A stretch of DNA of 64,000 bases from Pelosinus sp. IPA-1 (GTDB taxonomy: Bacteria; Bacillota; Negativicutes; DSM-13327): positions 491,356-555,355 of the forward strand of contig NZ_BSVC01000003.1 in assembly GCF_030269905.1 (NCBI RefSeq), written 5' to 3'. Every line of letters starts with the position of its first letter. The first letter of the stretch is position 1. This document shows, piece by piece, positions 34,347 through 43,553 of the stretch. The notes under the pieces are model-generated. The model did not search any database. It saw only the letters and a program-made list of their open reading frames with translations, and was not told where the DNA came from. A program made the position numbers and the translations under genes.

Positions 34347-35880
34347 TAAAGCAGGTAGAGACATTCCTTTAGTAATACCAGGTTTTAAAGAAGTTAAATT
34401 GTATAATGGTGCATTTGGTACTGTTCCTACAGGAAGGGTTGTAGGGCCTAAAATAACAGTTAATAAGCCTCGTTCGGAAAAAATAGTAAAATCCATTGAT
34501 CAAGCCATTGAAGCTACTGGCCTAAAAAGCGGTATGACCATTTCTTTTCACCATCACTTTCGTAACGGTGACTATGTACTAAATATGGTTGTAGAAGCCA
34601 TCGCTCGTAAAGGCATTAAAGATATCACTTTAGCGGCTAGTTCTCTTACAAGTACCCATGATGCAATTATTCCTTTTATTGAACAAGGCGTTATTACTGC
34701 TATTGAAACGAGTGGTGGTCGCGGTAAGCTAGGAGAATTGTTTACATCAGGAAAGTATTTGAAAAAGCCAGTACTCATTCGTTCTCATGGCGGACGTGCT
34801 AGAGCTATTGAAAGTGGAGAACTTGCTATTGACGTTGCTTTCATTGGCGCCCCTGCTTGCGATACCTACGGCAATATTAATGGCATTGAAGGTAAATCAG
34901 CATGCGGCTCAATGGGATATGCGATGTGTGATGCAACCTATGCAGATCAGGTTGTCGCGATTACAGATCATTTAGTACCTCACCCATTGTTTCCAATTAG
35001 CATTCCTCAGACCAATGTGGATTACATTGTAGAAGTTGATGCTATCGGTGATCCTAAGGGAATTGCCTCGGGTGCACTACGTATTAGTAGAGATCCTAAA
35101 GAACTTATTATTGCTGAGTACGCTGCAAGTGTAATTGAGTATTCAGGATACTTTAAAAATGATTACTCTTTGCAACTAGGTAGTGGTGGTGCTTCTCTTG
35201 CAGCCGCTCAATTTATTAAAGAAAAAATGATAGAGCAAGGTATAGTTGGTAGCTTTGGGGTTGGTGGCATTACAGCTCCTTTCATTGATATGCTAGAACA
35301 AGGATTATTTAAGACACTGTTTGATGTGCAGGATTTTGATATACCTTCCATAGATTCTTTGCGAAATAATCCGAATCACTTGGAAATGTCAGCTTCTTAT
35401 TATGCCAATCCTCACAACCGAGGACCGATTGTTAATAAGCTAGATGTAGTTATTTTAAGTGCGACAGAAGTAGACGTCGACTTTAACGTAAATGTTATCA
35501 CAAATTCTAATGGTGTTATTATGGGAGCTTCTGGTGGTCATTGTGATACAGCAGCTGGTGCAGGTCTTTCGATTGTAGTAGCACCACTCCTTCGTGGTCG
35601 TTTACCGATGGTTCTTGATCGGGTACACACGATTGTAACGCCTGGTGAAACGGTAGATGTTATTGTTACTGAGCGGGGGGTTGCTGTCAATCCAAACCGT
35701 AAAGATGTTCTTGAAAACTTAAAGGAAGCCAATATTCCTTTAATGTCCATTGAAGAATTACAGCATATTGCTTATAATTTAACTGGGAAACCTGAAGCCA
35801 TTCCTGTAACTGATGATATTGTAGGTGTGGTAGAGTATCGTGATGGTACGATACTTGATGTGATCCGAAAACCAGTATAA
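34339..35880 (+). CDS. citF: Citrate lyase alpha subunit (CoA/ACP transferase)
   Basis: A 513-aa subunit that transfers ACP between acetate and citrate. Clear family motifs include ISFHHHFRNGDYVLNMV, LGSGGASLAAAQFIKEKM and GGHCDTAAGAGLSIVVAPLLRGR, broken here for length. ATG 34339 overlaps the citE end; the earlier in-frame start lies within citE. A terminator-like hairpin follows directly. Confidence 0.92.
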   Translation: MINKAGRDIPLVIPGFKEVKLYNGAFGTVPTGRVVGPKITVNKPRSEKIVKSIDQAIEATGLKSGMTISFHHHFRNGDYVLNMVVEAIARKGIKDITLAASSLTSTHDAIIPFIEQGVITAIETSGGRGKLGELFTSGKYLKKPVLIRSHGGRARAIESGELAIDVAFIGAPACDTYGNINGIEGKSACGSMGYAMCDATYADQVVAITDHLVPHPLFPISIPQTNVDYIVEVDAIGDPKGIASGALRISRDPKELIIAEYAASVIEYSGYFKNDYSLQLGSGGASLAAAQFIKEKMIEQGIVGSFGVGGITAPFIDMLEQGLFKTLFDVQDFDIPSIDSLRNNPNHLEMSASYYANPHNRGPIVNKLDVVILSATEVDVDFNVNVITNSNGVIMGASGGHCDTAAGAGLSIVVAPLLRGRLPMVLDRVHTIVTPGETVDVIVTERGVAVNPNRKDVLENLKEANIPLMSIEELQHIAYNLTGKPEAIPVTDDIVGVVEYRDGTILDVIRKPV

Positions 35881-35884
35881 AATG

Positions 35885-35954
35885 GAAACCACCCTATGCA
35901 GGCAGGAACAAGGTAATGTATGTGGAATGTTATGCAGTCATGGGGTGGTTTTTT
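35885..35954 (+). terminator. Terminator or attenuator between citF and the sensor kinase
   Basis: GAAACCACCCTATG pairs with CATGGGGTGGTTT, then a T run. The loop is long (about 35 nt). It could reduce read-through from citF into the kinase gene. Confidence 0.6.
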
Positions 35955-35974
35955 TGTGTAAAAAAAAGTTTAGA

Positions 35975-37570
35975 ATGTCACTGCAATATAAAATTATGCT
36001 ATTGACGGTGGGAATGGTTTGTTTAGCTTTAACGATGGCCGGTGCGCTCGTTATTCATCATATTTATCAAGAGATTCAGGATGATGTTGGTGAACGTGCA
36101 TTAACAATAGGAAGATCCATTGCGCAAATGCCGGAAGTCAAAGGGAATATTATTGATAACCATCCTTCAGACGTGTTGCAACCTATTGCCGAAGAAATTC
36201 GTATCAGAACGGGTGCAGCCTTTATTGTAATATCAAATATGGAACAGATTCGTTTATCCCATCCAAATTCAAGTAACGTAGGTACGCCTTTGTCAAATCT
36301 ATATCGTGATCCAGTTTTAGGCGGACAAGAGTATGTCTATATTGCGAAAGGGAGCTTGGCTCCTTCTCTAAGGGCAAACGTACCAATCTTTTCAATAAAT
36401 GATGCGAATAAACAGATTGGCTTTGTATCTGTTGGTTTTTATGTAGAGGATATTTACCACATGTTTTTAGAGGGCGCTGAAAATGTTCTTTATGCTCTAT
36501 TGGTAGCCTTAGTGCTCAGTATTATTGGTTCCGTACTCGTTGCAAAGAATATAAAAAAAGCAATTTATGGTTTGGAACCCTACGAAATAGCGACCCTACT
36601 GAGAGAAAATGAGGCCACATTGCATGCTATACGGGAAGGGGTAGTAGCAGTTGACGTCCAGGGAAACGTAAGAGTCATTAACAATGAAGCAGCGGCAATT
36701 ATTGGACGAAAGTCAGAAGAGATTTGTGGAAAATCAATTACAAAGTTTATTACCCAGCTTCGCTTAGATTATGTAATCGGAACAGGTACCCCATTATATG
36801 ACAATGAACAACGGGTAAATGATATTATCATTTTATCGAATATTATTCCGACCATTGTAGAAGGCGTTGTAGTAGGGGCGGTAATTACTTTTCGGGATCG
36901 TACCGAAATATCTCGCTTAGCGGAAGAAATGACGGGAGTACACCGTTTTGTAGATGTTTTAAGGGCCCAAACTCATGAATTTAAAAACAAATTACATGCA
37001 GTGGCAGGACTCATTCAATTGGGATCCTATGAGCAAGCTGTTGATTTAATTATTGAAAGTTACGCGAATAACCAGAGTGAGTTTGAAAAAATGCGCTATA
37101 ATATAAAAGATGCTGTTACTTTTGGCCTCTTAGTAGGAAAGATGAGCCGCGCTAGAGAATTGGGGATTCAATTTGTGATAACACCAGATACCGTTATGCA
37201 AACTTTACCTGGTCAGCTTACTAGTGGAGATATGGTTATCATATTGGGTAATTTAATTGAAAACGCTACAGAAGCTGTAGCTACTGCTAAGATTAAGAAG
37301 ATCCTGCTTAGTATTAAAGAAGAAGCGGCTGGGATTCAAATAATTGTACAAAACTCTGGGCCATGGATTGATGAGGGGTTAGGAGATCGCATCTATATGC
37401 GGGGTATTTCAGGCAAGGGCAGTAATCGAGGATATGGTTTAGCTTTAGTATCAGAAAAAGTGCAAGTAAATAATGGGTTAATTTCTCATTCGAATTTACC
37501 AGAAGGCGGCGTAGAATTTAAGGTGTGGATTCCGTATAATAGTAAAGGTGACAGATATGAAGAAAATTAA
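35975..37570 (+). CDS. CitA/DcuS-type sensor histidine kinase
   Basis: A 531-aa membrane kinase with two helices (about residues 8-30 and 165-190) around an extracellular Cache/PDC domain. A cytoplasmic PAS domain (about 215-320) and the SpoOB-like phosphoacceptor motif VLRAQTHEFKNKLHAVAGL follow, then the ATPase domain (NLIENATEA, GSNRGYGLALV). It is expected to sense citrate or a C4-dicarboxylate and phosphorylate the next gene product. The start is uncertain: M at 35975 has only an A/G-rich upstream, and earlier frames fall in the terminator hairpin. It overlaps the regulator gene by 14 nt. Confidence 0.85.
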   Translation: MSLQYKIMLLTVGMVCLALTMAGALVIHHIYQEIQDDVGERALTIGRSIAQMPEVKGNIIDNHPSDVLQPIAEEIRIRTGAAFIVISNMEQIRLSHPNSSNVGTPLSNLYRDPVLGGQEYVYIAKGSLAPSLRANVPIFSINDANKQIGFVSVGFYVEDIYHMFLEGAENVLYALLVALVLSIIGSVLVAKNIKKAIYGLEPYEIATLLRENEATLHAIREGVVAVDVQGNVRVINNEAAAIIGRKSEEICGKSITKFITQLRLDYVIGTGTPLYDNEQRVNDIIILSNIIPTIVEGVVVGAVITFRDRTEISRLAEEMTGVHRFVDVLRAQTHEFKNKLHAVAGLIQLGSYEQAVDLIIESYANNQSEFEKMRYNIKDAVTFGLLVGKMSRARELGIQFVITPDTVMQTLPGQLTSGDMVIILGNLIENATEAVATAKIKKILLSIKEEAAGIQIIVQNSGPWIDEGLGDRIYMRGISGKGSNRGYGLALVSEKVQVNNGLISHSNLPEGGVEFKVWIPYNSKGDRYEEN

Positions 37571-38231
37571 AGTATTGATTGTAGAAGACGATCCGATGGT
37601 TGCTGATATTAATAAAAGGTTTACGGAGGCAGTGGATGGTTTTACGGTAGTTGGTATTGCCGACAATGGTACAAAAGCAATTGACATGGCGAATAAGCTA
37701 CATCCTGATTTAATCATACTCGATATTTATATGCCAGAAGTTGATGGTATGGGTGTATTAGCCTCACTACGAAAACGAGATATAGAAGTGGATGTTATTT
37801 TAATTACGGCAGCGAATGATAGCGATATAATTAGTAAGGTTATGCGTTCAGGGGTAATTGATTATATTATAAAACCATTCAAATTTGATCGTTTTCGTAA
37901 TACATTAGAAGCGTACCGAGATTTCAATAGTAAGATAGTAGAGCAAGATAGCTTTAGTCAAGTAGAACTTGATAAGTTTTTTTCTGCGAAAATGGCAAAG
38001 GCTAGCTCTCATTTGCCTAAAAATATGCATGGACAAACATTGGACTCTGTTATTGATTTATTAAGTTGTCAATCCGAAGCTTTATCTGCTGATGATGTTG
38101 CAGGCCAAGTAGGAATTTCTCGAGTGACCGCTAGGCGTTATTTAGATTACTTAGTAGTCGAAGGTAAACTGCAAATGCTGCTCGAATATATGCCTGTTGG
38201 AAGACCAATTCATCGGTTTAAAATGAGATAA
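37557..38231 (+). CDS. CitB-type response regulator
   Basis: A 224-aa regulator with a receiver domain (Asp56 in LIILDIYMPEVDG, lysine in IDYIIKPF) and a C-terminal DNA-binding domain (SADDVAGQVGISRVTARRYLDYLV) as in CitB/DcuR. ATG 37557 is preferred over GTG 37548. Expected targets are citDEF and the carrier at 43554, both preceded by the same motif. Confidence 0.88.
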   Translation: MKKIKVLIVEDDPMVADINKRFTEAVDGFTVVGIADNGTKAIDMANKLHPDLIILDIYMPEVDGMGVLASLRKRDIEVDVILITAANDSDIISKVMRSGVIDYIIKPFKFDRFRNTLEAYRDFNSKIVEQDSFSQVELDKFFSAKMAKASSHLPKNMHGQTLDSVIDLLSCQSEALSADDVAGQVGISRVTARRYLDYLVVEGKLQMLLEYMPVGRPIHRFKMR

Positions 38232-38313
38232 TATATTGCAGGTATAGAATGATGGTTTCCCTGGAAGGATAGCTGGTTTTATATAAAACAATGTTAGGTA
38301 GAAAATAAAGAGG

Positions 38314-38355
38314 TAGACGGCTGCTTTGAGACTTTCAAAGCAGCCGTCTTTTTGA
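38314..38355 (+). terminator. Rho-independent terminator
   Basis: AGACGGCTGCTTTGA pairs with TCAAAGCAGCCGTCT, followed by TTTTT. Ends the cit two-component transcript. Confidence 0.9.
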
Positions 38356-38396
38356 TATAGTTAGGGTACTATTCGGGCAAGAAGAGGGGATATAAA

Positions 38397-39677
38397 ATGG
38401 GGCACATTGGTAATAGTGACCGAGAATATCGTTTGTTGCAACAACGTTTGGACTATAATATAACCGGAGCACCTTATTCGCCAGTGTTTATTGCAATACT
38501 AAAACTATTGTTTTCTACAGAAGAAGCTGAGCTTGCCAGGCAAATTCCTCTGCGTCCTACATCCCTTACAGTTTTAGCATGTAAGCTTGGCATATCAGTG
38601 GAATCATTAAAGTATAAAATAACAACTATGGCAGAGCGAGGTTTAGTTTTCGACTTGGAGTACAAGAGAGAATGTTATGTAGTTTTAGCACCTGTCGTGA
38701 TTGGATTTTTCGAATTTGTTTTTATGCGAACTCGCGATGAGTTACCGATGAAAGAGCTTGCAGAACTTTTTCATCAATATATGTTTCAAGATGATCGTTT
38801 TGCCAATAGTATATTCAAAGAGAGCACCCAATTGGGACGATCCTTAGTACGTGAAGAGGCAATACCCGAAGATGATTATACTGAAGTTCTAGATTGGGAG
38901 AAAGCAAGCTTAGTGATTACCTCGGCAAAAACTATTGGTTTATCTTTATGCGCCTGTCGGCATAAAGCCAGTCATTTGGGGAAGAGTTGCAATGCTCCGC
39001 AAAAGACTTGTATGACATTTGGTAACAGCGCAGAATTATTAATCAAAAAAGGAATGGCAGAGCCAATTACAACAGCTGTTTCTATGATGATTCTAGAACA
39101 ATGTAAGACGGCTGCCTTAGTACAAATTGCTGACAATGTACAAAAAAATGTAGGATTTCTTTGTAACTGTTGTGGCTGTTGTTGTGGCATGCTACAGTCT
39201 ATAAAAAATTTCAACATGGGTCATGCCGTAGTGACTTCCAATTGGGTAGTCCAAATCAATAATCAGAAATGCATAGGCTGTAATTCATGTGTAAAAGCTT
39301 GCCCACTAGGAGTAATTAGTTTGATAGAAGGGCAGCAAGGGAATAAGCATAAAAAGGCGGTCTACGAAGAAGATTTATGCTTAGGTTGTGGTGTTTGTGT
39401 AACTACCTGTAAATTTGGCTGCATTCAAATGAAACCTCGGGAAAAACGAGTGCTTGTACCAGAAACAACCTTTGATCGAATGATTGCTATGGCAATCGAG
39501 CGGGGGAAGCTATCCCATTTTATCTTTGATGATCCTTCCCGTTTTAGCCATCGTGCCTTGGGGCGAATTGCTTCCGTCATCGAGAAATCTCCTCCTGTAA
39601 AAGCATTATTGGCGATCGAGTCGATTAAATCAGTATTTTGCCGAAGTATTATAGCAGGTGCAAAGAAATATACATAG
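38397..39677 (+). CDS. Winged-helix protein with double 4Fe-4S ferredoxin domain
   Basis: A 426-aa protein. Residues about 45-100 look like a winged helix (LTVLACKLGISVESLKYKITTMAERGLV). A cysteine-rich region follows (CACRHKASHLGKSC and FLCNCCGCCCGM), then a bacterial-type ferredoxin domain with CIGCNSCVKACP and CLGCGVCVTTCK. Proteins of this layout are often annotated as ferredoxins and occur near redox enzymes; combined DNA-binding and redox sensing is possible but untested. Ribosome site AGAGGGG, own unit, followed by a 42-nt gap before the membrane gene. Confidence 0.7.
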   Translation: MGHIGNSDREYRLLQQRLDYNITGAPYSPVFIAILKLLFSTEEAELARQIPLRPTSLTVLACKLGISVESLKYKITTMAERGLVFDLEYKRECYVVLAPVVIGFFEFVFMRTRDELPMKELAELFHQYMFQDDRFANSIFKESTQLGRSLVREEAIPEDDYTEVLDWEKASLVITSAKTIGLSLCACRHKASHLGKSCNAPQKTCMTFGNSAELLIKKGMAEPITTAVSMMILEQCKTAALVQIADNVQKNVGFLCNCCGCCCGMLQSIKNFNMGHAVVTSNWVVQINNQKCIGCNSCVKACPLGVISLIEGQQGNKHKKAVYEEDLCLGCGVCVTTCKFGCIQMKPREKRVLVPETTFDRMIAMAIERGKLSHFIFDDPSRFSHRALGRIASVIEKSPPVKALLAIESIKSVFCRSIIAGAKKYT

Positions 39678-39728
39678 GGCAAACTAATAGGTTATCGGGT
39701 AGAGCTTAACTTTTAGGAGGTGTTTATC

Positions 39729-40769
39729 TTGGAGATCACTCGTAAAGAAATAAAACAAGCTGTAGAGGAAAACATTATCTCACAAGAACAGGGAGATAAA
39801 TTATGGAAGTTATGGGATGAACGGCAGATTAATGAGCCGAAATTTCAACTTTCCCACTTAGCCTATTATTTTGGTGCCCTTCTAGTTATCTCAGCCATGG
39901 GTTGGTTTATGAATAATACTTGGAATCAATTTGGTGGCATGGGGATTTTTACCATTGCGGTACTTTATGCAGTTTGTTTCACTGGAATAGGAAAGATGCT
40001 ATGGGAAAAGAAGGGCCTCAGGGTAGCGGCAGGATTACTAATTGTCATGGCAGTATGTATGACGCCGTTGGCTATTTTTGGTTTAGAACGGGCTCTAGGG
40101 TGGTGGCCTCATTCTGAGCCTGGTAATTATCGCAGCTTTTATCATTGGATTCGTGGTGGCTGGTGCTTCATAGAAGTGGGAACCATTGTTAGCGCTTGTA
40201 TTGCCTTACGATTTTTTTCATTTCCTTTGCTAACTGCACCTTTATATCTTATCTTATACTTTTTATCAATGGATATAACGCCACTTTTATTTGGGGTGGA
40301 GCATAATTGGGTTATTACCCGCTGGGTATCCTTATTTTTTGGTTTGACGATGATAGTCATTTCTATGTTTGTTGACTATCGCTGTCAGAGGAAGATTTAT
40401 CAAGGAGACTATGCTTTTTGGGGATATTTATTTGGAACATTGGCTTTTTGGTCCGGACTAACTCTTCTTGATAGCACGAATGAATGGTCTAGGATTGGCT
40501 ATTGCGTGATTAACCTCGGTTTATTAGTATTGGGGATATTATTACGACGTAAAGTTTTTCTTGTGTTTGGTACGATAGGCGTGAATGGGTATATTGGACA
40601 TTTAGCGTATCGTGTGTTCAATGATTCCGTATGGTTTCCTTTTATATTAAGTTTTGTTGGGATTGGGATCATTTATCTTGGAGTAATGTATAATAAGAAT
40701 CAAAATAAGATACAAGCTTTTCTTAGGGAAAGGGTACCAGAAAAAATTAGGCGGTTTTTGCCAGAATGA
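39729..40769 (+). CDS. DUF2157-like polytopic membrane protein
   Basis: A 346-aa protein with a soluble N-terminus (ITRKEIKQAVEENIISQEQGDKLW) and about eight membrane helices, resembling DUF2157 proteins. No function known. TTG 39729 is taken as start because AGGAGG (39715-39720) ends 8 nt before it; the GTG at 39720 overlaps that site. Its TGA overlaps the hrpB start as ATGA. Confidence 0.7.
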   Translation: MEITRKEIKQAVEENIISQEQGDKLWKLWDERQINEPKFQLSHLAYYFGALLVISAMGWFMNNTWNQFGGMGIFTIAVLYAVCFTGIGKMLWEKKGLRVAAGLLIVMAVCMTPLAIFGLERALGWWPHSEPGNYRSFYHWIRGGWCFIEVGTIVSACIALRFFSFPLLTAPLYLILYFLSMDITPLLFGVEHNWVITRWVSLFFGLTMIVISMFVDYRCQRKIYQGDYAFWGYLFGTLAFWSGLTLLDSTNEWSRIGYCVINLGLLVLGILLRRKVFLVFGTIGVNGYIGHLAYRVFNDSVWFPFILSFVGIGIIYLGVMYNKNQNKIQAFLRERVPEKIRRFLPE

Positions 40770-43276
40770 AAAAATTACCCATCGAAGATATTTTACTAGA
40801 ATTACAGACAAAATTAAGCACTTCTAAAAATATTGTTCTCGTGGCGCCACCAGGAGCAGGGAAAACCACACGGATACCTTTGGCTTTATTAGATGAGCCC
40901 TGGCTTTTGGGGCAACGTATTTTACTACTAGAACCCCGCCGTTTAGCGGCTCGAGCAGCTGCTCGTTATATGGCGGCCTTGTTAGGGGAACAAGTAGGGG
41001 AAACTGTTGGTTATCGAGTTCGGCTAGATACTTGTGTTGGTCCGAAGACTCGAATCGAAGTAATTACAGAAGGAATTTTGACTCGTCTATTACATGGAGA
41101 TCCTTCTCTTGAAAATGTCGGTATTGTAATTTTTGATGAGTTTCATGAACGAAATATACATGCAGATCTAGGATTAGCATTGTGCTTGCAGTCCCAGGCA
41201 TTGCTGCGAGAAGAATTGAAAATTTTGGTGATGTCGGCGACGCTCGATACTGCTCCAGTATCCTCCATCCTTGGAGATGCACCCGTCGTTATCAGTGAAG
41301 GTAAATCATATCCTGTAGAGACGTATTATAATAAGCGTCCTATTCAGGGACATATAGAGTCAGCTGTTGCTCAAAAAGTGCAAGAGGCTCTTTTAAAAGA
41401 ACAAGGAGATATATTAGTTTTTTTGCCAGGTGTAAGGGAAATTCGTAGAGTAGAGTCTCAGCTTTTGACAATGATAAATAAGAATGAGGTATTTATATAT
41501 AAGCTTTATGGTACCTTACCGCAGGAAGAACAAGATTTAGCTTTATTACCAGCACCCGCTGGAAAACGAAAAGTAGTATTAGCTACTTCTATTGCTGAAA
41601 CGAGTATTACGGTACAAGGAGTAAGGATTGTTATTGATAGTGGTCTGATGCGGGTATCTCGTTTTTCTCCAGGTACAGGGATGGCCCATTTAGAAACAGT
41701 GAAGGTCAGCCGGGGAGCTGCTGACCAACGACGTGGACGGGCAGGGCGTTTAACTTCAGGTATTTGTTACCGATTATGGACTCTTCAAGAAGACTTAACT
41801 CACAGGGCGGGAAACACGCCAGAAATTCTAGAGGCAGATCTTACAACTTTAGCTTTGGAACTTGCCTTATGGGGTATAGAAGATCCAGAGGAGCTATTGT
41901 GGCTTGATCCTCCGCCTAAGGGAGCTATTGCTCAAGCTAGGGAGTTACTACAACAATTAGGTGCCTTATCGAGGACAGGGCGTATTACTGTCCATGGTCA
42001 ACAAATGGCCGAGGTGGGAATTCATCCTCGCCTAAGTCATATGATTTTAAAGGGAAAATCCTTCGGATATGGGAAATTAGCTTGCGAGATTGCTGCATTA
42101 CTCAGTCAAAGGGATTTATTCCAAGATGATAAAAGTATGCCTGATGCTGATTTGCGTTTACGTATTGAGGTACTGCATAATGGAAATAAATTAGGAATAG
42201 TTGGTCTTTCTGGATATAGAATTGATTCTAAAATTTATCAACGAATACAGGTTGAAATTCGTCATTGGACCCAGCTATTTTCCATTTCAGGTGAGAATAC
42301 TGATGATGTTTGTGCTTGTGGAGTTTTGCTAGCTTTAGCTTATCCAGATCGAATTGGTCAAGGTAGAGGGGATGGGAGATTTCTCTTACGAAATGGTCGC
42401 GGGGCTACGTTTATTGGTCCCCAATCTCTAGCGCAAGAGCCCTACTTAGTGGCAGCCGAGTTAGGGGGAGATCAGTTGCGGGATAATCGTATTTTCCTCG
42501 GAAGTTCGATTGATGTGAAAGAAATACGTCAGTATTTTAACGAACAGATTGAGATTCAAGAAGATATTAGTTGGGATCACGAAGCGCAGATAGTGAGAGC
42601 AAGGCGCTATGAAAAACTTGGTGCCTTGATTCTAGAAAATACTCCGATTGTAAGTTGTGATCCAGCAAAATTAGTATCCGCTTTATTAGAAGGTATTCGA
42701 GAAGAAGGATTGAAAATTCTTCCATGGACAAAGGCCGCCTTACAACTCCGCCAGCGACTTGCGTTTATGTATTTTTGCCAGCCTAACTGGCCGGATGTAT
42801 CAGAAGAAGCTCTACTAGCTACCTTAGAGGATTGGTTGGGACCTTATCTGTATGGCAAAGCCAATCCAAATCGGATTGAAGGGCTAAATTTAGTATTGGT
42901 ACTTAGATCAATGCTCACTTGGGAGCAAGGTCAGCAGCTCGATAATTGGGCGCCAACACATATTGTTGTTCCGAGTGGTCAACGGATACCTATTGATTAT
43001 AATCAGCCTTCTATTCCTGTGCTAGCTGTGCGTTTGCAAGAAATGTTTGGTTTAGAAGAAACTCCTCGAATTGGGCAAGGTAAGGTAGCCCTTACGCTTC
43101 ACCTGTTATCACCAGCGCAGCGCCCCATTCAAATTACCCAAGATCTTGCAAGTTTTTGGAAAAATACTTATTTTGAAGTGAAGAAGGATTTAATGGGACG
43201 TTATCCGAAACATGCCTGGCCTGAGGATCCTCTAAAAGCTATGGCAACGCACCGTACTCGTTCTCAATTAAAATAA
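40766..43276 (+). CDS. hrpB: ATP-dependent helicase HrpB
   Basis: An 836-aa DEAH-box helicase of the HrpB family. Motifs are Walker A APPGAGKTTRIP, DEFHERN (DEFH box), VMSATLD, ATSIAETSIT and RRGRAGR, followed by HA2 and HrpB C-terminal domains. Full family length. It likely remodels RNA; the specific role is not settled. Translationally coupled to the upstream membrane gene. Confidence 0.92.
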   Translation: MKKLPIEDILLELQTKLSTSKNIVLVAPPGAGKTTRIPLALLDEPWLLGQRILLLEPRRLAARAAARYMAALLGEQVGETVGYRVRLDTCVGPKTRIEVITEGILTRLLHGDPSLENVGIVIFDEFHERNIHADLGLALCLQSQALLREELKILVMSATLDTAPVSSILGDAPVVISEGKSYPVETYYNKRPIQGHIESAVAQKVQEALLKEQGDILVFLPGVREIRRVESQLLTMINKNEVFIYKLYGTLPQEEQDLALLPAPAGKRKVVLATSIAETSITVQGVRIVIDSGLMRVSRFSPGTGMAHLETVKVSRGAADQRRGRAGRLTSGICYRLWTLQEDLTHRAGNTPEILEADLTTLALELALWGIEDPEELLWLDPPPKGAIAQARELLQQLGALSRTGRITVHGQQMAEVGIHPRLSHMILKGKSFGYGKLACEIAALLSQRDLFQDDKSMPDADLRLRIEVLHNGNKLGIVGLSGYRIDSKIYQRIQVEIRHWTQLFSISGENTDDVCACGVLLALAYPDRIGQGRGDGRFLLRNGRGATFIGPQSLAQEPYLVAAELGGDQLRDNRIFLGSSIDVKEIRQYFNEQIEIQEDISWDHEAQIVRARRYEKLGALILENTPIVSCDPAKLVSALLEGIREEGLKILPWTKAALQLRQRLAFMYFCQPNWPDVSEEALLATLEDWLGPYLYGKANPNRIEGLNLVLVLRSMLTWEQGQQLDNWAPTHIVVPSGQRIPIDYNQPSIPVLAVRLQEMFGLEETPRIGQGKVALTLHLLSPAQRPIQITQDLASFWKNTYFEVKKDLMGRYPKHAWPEDPLKAMATHRTRSQLK

Positions 43277-43289
43277 GATAATTAATACA

Positions 43290-43422
43290 ATAAAGAAGAC
43301 TTGATTCAGATGGAGTTTTAACTCCATCTGAATCTTAGCCCTTCTTATCCAGGGACTTAGCCGCTCTTAACTCCCACTTATAGAAGATGGGAGTCTTAGA
43401 GCGGTTTAGTCATCGGATAAAT
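43290..43422 (+). repeat. Repeat A, copy 2
   Basis: A 130-bp standard copy: ATAAAGAAGACTTG, 15-bp hairpin, TTATCC, second helix with a short loop and closing GGATAA. Lies 13 nt after hrpB, in the same orientation. Confidence 0.9.
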
Positions 43423-43463
43423 TTGCGCTTAAATGAGATTTGTTCATGTTTGCTTTGAACAAA

Positions 43464-43489
43464 ATGACCAAAAAGAACAAAAGGTTCTT
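43464..43489 (+). promoter_or_regulatory. Motif shared with the citD promoter
   Basis: ATGACCAAAAAGAACAAAA followed by GGTTCT; see 32993-33016. Located 90 nt before the carrier start. Confidence 0.5.
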
Positions 43490-43545
43490 CCTACCTAGAA
43501 TTCATGCTAGTATTAACATGAATTTTCGAAAAATAAAGGTAGGAG
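43490..43545 (+). promoter_or_regulatory. Leader hairpin covering the carrier ribosome site
   Basis: CCTACCT (43490-43496) pairs with AGGTAGG (43537-43543), which overlaps the ribosome site AGGAG (43541-43545). AATTCATG (43499-43506) pairs with CATGAATT (43517-43524) inside. This could restrain translation, or the dyads may be protein sites. Confidence 0.4.
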
Positions 43546-43553
43546 TTGTTGTT

